From Mycobacterium avium subsp. avium (GTDB taxonomy: Bacteria; Actinomycetota; Actinomycetes; Mycobacteriales; Mycobacteriaceae): a stretch of 64,000 bases of DNA. The stretch spans positions 3,100,001 through 3,164,000 of the forward strand of contig NZ_CP046507.1 in assembly GCF_009741445.1 (NCBI RefSeq), in the 5' to 3' direction. The notes beneath the pieces are model-generated. The model saw only the letters and a list, made by a program, of their open reading frames with translations, searched no databases and had not been told where the DNA came from. The position numbers and the translations under genes are program-made. This document shows, piece after piece, positions 62,109 to 64,000 of the stretch. Every line of letters starts with the position of its first letter. The first letter of the stretch is position 1.

Positions 62109-62226
62109 GGCGGCCGCCTGCGCTCCGGTTGCCTGAATGCACGGTTACGACGGTAGGTGAAGCGTGGCGGCCACGCTCGGCCCCGAAGCTGGCAAGTTGC
62201 TGCGTGTCGTGCATCACGACGCCCGC

Positions 62227-63648
62227 TCAGCCGTCGGACAGCAGCTGCTTCTTGAGCACCTTGCCCATGGCGTTGCGCGGCAGCGCGTCCACCACGCGCA
62301 CCTCGCGGGGCCGCTTGTGTATCGAAAGTTGTTGGGCGACATGGTCGATCAGGTCGTCGGGGTTGACCCGGCCGGCGGGAACGACGAACGCGACGATGCG
62401 CTGCCCCAGGTCCTCGTCGGGCATCCCGACGACGGCGGCCTCGGCGACGCCGGGGTGGCCGAGCAGCGCGGTTTCGATTTCGCCGGCACCGATGCGGTAG
62501 CCGCCGGACTTGATCAGATCGACGGACTCCCGCCCGACGATGCGGTGCATGCCGGCGTCGTCGACGACGGCGACGTCGCCGGTGCGGTACCAGCCGTCGG
62601 CGTCGAAGGCCTCGGCGGTGGCGTCGGGCCGGTTGAGGTAGCCGTCGAACATCATCGGGCCGCGCACCAGCAGCTTGCCGACGGTCTCCCCGTCGTGCGG
62701 CACCGGGTTGCCGTCGTCGTCGACCACCCGGGTCTGCACGCCGGTCAGCGGCAGGCCCACCCAGCCGGGGCGCCGCTCGCCGTCGGCCCGGGTGGAGATG
62801 GTGATCAGCGATTCCGAGGCGCCGTAGCGTTCGACGGGCTGGTGCCCGGTGAGCCCGGCCAACCGGTCGAACACCGGGACCGGCAGCGGCGCGCTGCCGG
62901 AGACCAGCAGCCGCGCCGGGCGCAGCGCGCGGGCGGCCGCCTCGTCGGCCACAACCCGCGACCACACCGTCGGCACCCCGAAGAACAGGGTGCCGCCGAA
63001 GTCGGTGCGGGCCTGCGCGTAGCCGGCCGGGGTCGGTTTTCCGGTGTGGACGAACCGATTCCCGATCCGCAGCGAGCCCAGCAGGCCCAGCACCAGACCG
63101 TGCACGTGAAACAGCGGCAGCCCGTGCACCAGCACGTCGTCGGCCGTCCACTGCCAGGCCTGCGCGAGGGCGTCCAGGTCGGCGGCGATCGCGCGCCGGC
63201 TCAGCACCACGCCCTTGGGCAGCCCGGTGGTGCCCGAGGTGTAGATGATCATCGCGGTGGCGTCCGGTGACGGCTCGGGGTAGCGGTGCCAGGAGCGGGC
63301 GTGCAGCCGCACCGGGACGTGCGGCAGGCCGTCGGGCTCGTCAGGCAGGGGGCCGAGCCAGGCCCGCACCCCGGAGTCGGCCAGCATGTGCCGGCGTTCG
63401 GCGGCCCCGACGTCGGCGGGCACCGGGACGAACGGCACCCCGGCGATCAGGCACCCGGTCACCGCGAGCACCGTGGCGGCGGTCGGTGTGGCGAGGACGG
63501 CGACCCGGCCTGCACCGGCGACCCGCTCGGCCACCGAGGTCGCGGCGCCGAGCAGGTCGGCGCGGCTGAGCACGGTGCCGTCGATGCGTACCGCGTCGGG
63601 GATGTCGGTGGCGGTAACGGCCGAGGGATTCAGCGACGTCAGCAGCAC
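62227..63648 (-). CDS. fadD36: Acyl-CoA ligase FadD36
   Basis: A 473-residue ANL-superfamily enzyme, short form. ATP loop MIIYTSGTTGLPKGV near 135; ERYGASESL; WYRTGDVA and GYRIGAGEIE; C-terminal Lys in PRNAMGKVLKK. The small acyl pocket expected for this subgroup suggests short or medium acids, but this is inference. GTG start; TAGCCT (63655-63660, minus strand) ends 6 nt before it. Same length as I recall for FadD36 of M. tuberculosis. Confidence 0.93.
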   Translation of the reverse strand: MLLTSLNPSAVTATDIPDAVRIDGTVLSRADLLGAATSVAERVAGAGRVAVLATPTAATVLAVTGCLIAGVPFVPVPADVGAAERRHMLADSGVRAWLGPLPDEPDGLPHVPVRLHARSWHRYPEPSPDATAMIIYTSGTTGLPKGVVLSRRAIAADLDALAQAWQWTADDVLVHGLPLFHVHGLVLGLLGSLRIGNRFVHTGKPTPAGYAQARTDFGGTLFFGVPTVWSRVVADEAAARALRPARLLVSGSAPLPVPVFDRLAGLTGHQPVERYGASESLITISTRADGERRPGWVGLPLTGVQTRVVDDDGNPVPHDGETVGKLLVRGPMMFDGYLNRPDATAEAFDADGWYRTGDVAVVDDAGMHRIVGRESVDLIKSGGYRIGAGEIETALLGHPGVAEAAVVGMPDEDLGQRIVAFVVPAGRVNPDDLIDHVAQQLSIHKRPREVRVVDALPRNAMGKVLKKQLLSDG

Positions 63649-63654
63649 GCCAGC

Positions 63655-63660
63655 AGGCTA
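63655..63660 (-). promoter_or_regulatory. -10 box for leaderless fadD36
   Basis: Minus-strand TAGCCT, 6 nt from the GTG at 63648, in the 29-nt gap behind the hydrolase gene; read-through from that gene is also possible. Confidence 0.5.
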
Positions 63661-63677
63661 CCCGCCGCCGGCACGGG

Positions 63678-64000
63678 TCAGTTCTGCTCGTCCCAGATCT
63701 TGGTCAGGGTGGACAGGATCTCCTCGCCGCGGCCCAGCCCGCCGAGGTGGCTCTCGCCGGGCAGCACGAACAGCTCTGCGTCGGGCAGCAAGGACACGAC
63801 GTGTTGTCCGTGCGCGAACGGCACGATGTGGTCGCTGTCGCCGTGCCACCACCGGACCGGGACCTTGACCTGGTCGAGCCGGAATCCCCAGTCCTGGGTG
63901 AACAGGATGATGTCGTTGAACGGGGCGGCCAGTTGCTTGCGGCTGCCGTTGAGCAGGTCGTCGAGGAACATGGCCCCGAACTCGGGCCGGGTGAGCAGCC
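63678..64000 (-). CDS. Alpha/beta hydrolase (N-terminus cut by window edge)
   Basis: The last 107 residues of a hydrolase; the frame is open to the window edge (LLTRPEFGAMFLDDLLNG as first visible part). The acid is in WWHGDSDHIVPFAHG and the catalytic His in PGESHLGGL, so an alpha/beta hydrolase-fold enzyme with the nucleophile outside the window. Probably the Rv1191-type hydrolase by position. Upstream of fadD36 on the same strand by 29 nt. Confidence 0.85.
   Translation of the reverse strand, partial: LLTRPEFGAMFLDDLLNGSRKQLAAPFNDIILFTQDWGFRLDQVKVPVRWWHGDSDHIVPFAHGQHVVSLLPDAELFVLPGESHLGGLGRGEEILSTLTKIWDEQN

Overview
The window is high-GC actinobacterial DNA and looks like the chromosome of a slow-growing, non-tuberculous Mycobacterium, most likely of the M. 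avium complex type. Evidence: a mycobacterial fused 2-oxoglutarate decarboxylase (Kgd), the SigE/RseA/HtrA/TatB stress block, the LpqY-SugABC trehalose importer, GpgS, DapD of the actinobacterial type, a mycofactocin-type dehydrogenase and a PE/PPE pair. From about 7.1 kb to the right edge the gene order follows, in reverse, the M. tuberculosis Rv1251c-to-Rv1191 interval as I remember it. Several items of that interval are absent here (RelBE, VapBC33, PE_PGRS23, an IS1081) and some lineage-specific genes are added. The species was not confirmed by any search.

Layout. 1-7.1 kb: an accessory oxidation cluster (two P450s, a 3Fe-4S ferredoxin, three short-chain dehydrogenases, a carboxymuconolactone-decarboxylase-like protein, a SnoaL-like protein) around a TetR regulator, with matching 16-bp palindromes on both sides of the regulator. 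7.1-13.6 kb: a large nuclease/exonuclease/helicase fusion, a drug exporter and a membrane protein. 13.8-22.5 kb: central carbon metabolism (kgd, malic enzyme, mdh), with tandem SDR paralogues and the lipoprotein LpqZ. 22.7-25 kb: corA, then an orphan AbiEi/DUF559 gene bracketed by two copies of a long palindrome. 25-30.5 kb: the trehalose-recycling ABC operon, ending in a coupled Suppressor-of-fused domain gene. 30.6-35.8 kb: membrane and envelope proteins, an MgtE-N/CBS protein coupled to a DUF1003 protein, a lytic transglycosylase and Mrp. 35.8-39.1 kb: tatB, htrA, rseA, sigE. 39.3-45.8 kb: methyltransferases and the RaaS-type TetR/ABC efflux operon. 45.8-48.4 kb: divergent glgC and a frameshifted glgA. 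48.4-54.2 kb: small DUF3117 gene, 3-methyladenine glycosylase, gpgS, folP2, fadD6 and a LOG protein. 54.2-64 kb: a STAND ATPase, dapE, a PPE/PE pair, dapD, an MHS transporter, fadD36 and a partial alpha/beta hydrolase.

Common themes. Many genes have a TANNNT -10 box ending 6-9 nt before the start codon, which implies leaderless mRNAs. Many operon neighbours overlap by 4 nt (GTGA or ATGA), which suggests translational coupling. Trehalose, glycogen and maltosyl-phosphate metabolism (sug operon, glgC, glgA) and glucosylglycerate synthesis (gpgS) share the window; the apparent loss of glgA would matter for alpha-glucan synthesis.

Most notable for follow-up: the glgA frameshift; the TetR/palindrome-controlled P450 cluster; the Sufu gene in the trehalose operon; the AbiEi/DUF559 orphan between palindromes; the PE protein carrying a PPE-SVP-like tail; and the 16-bp tandem repeat in front of fadD6.
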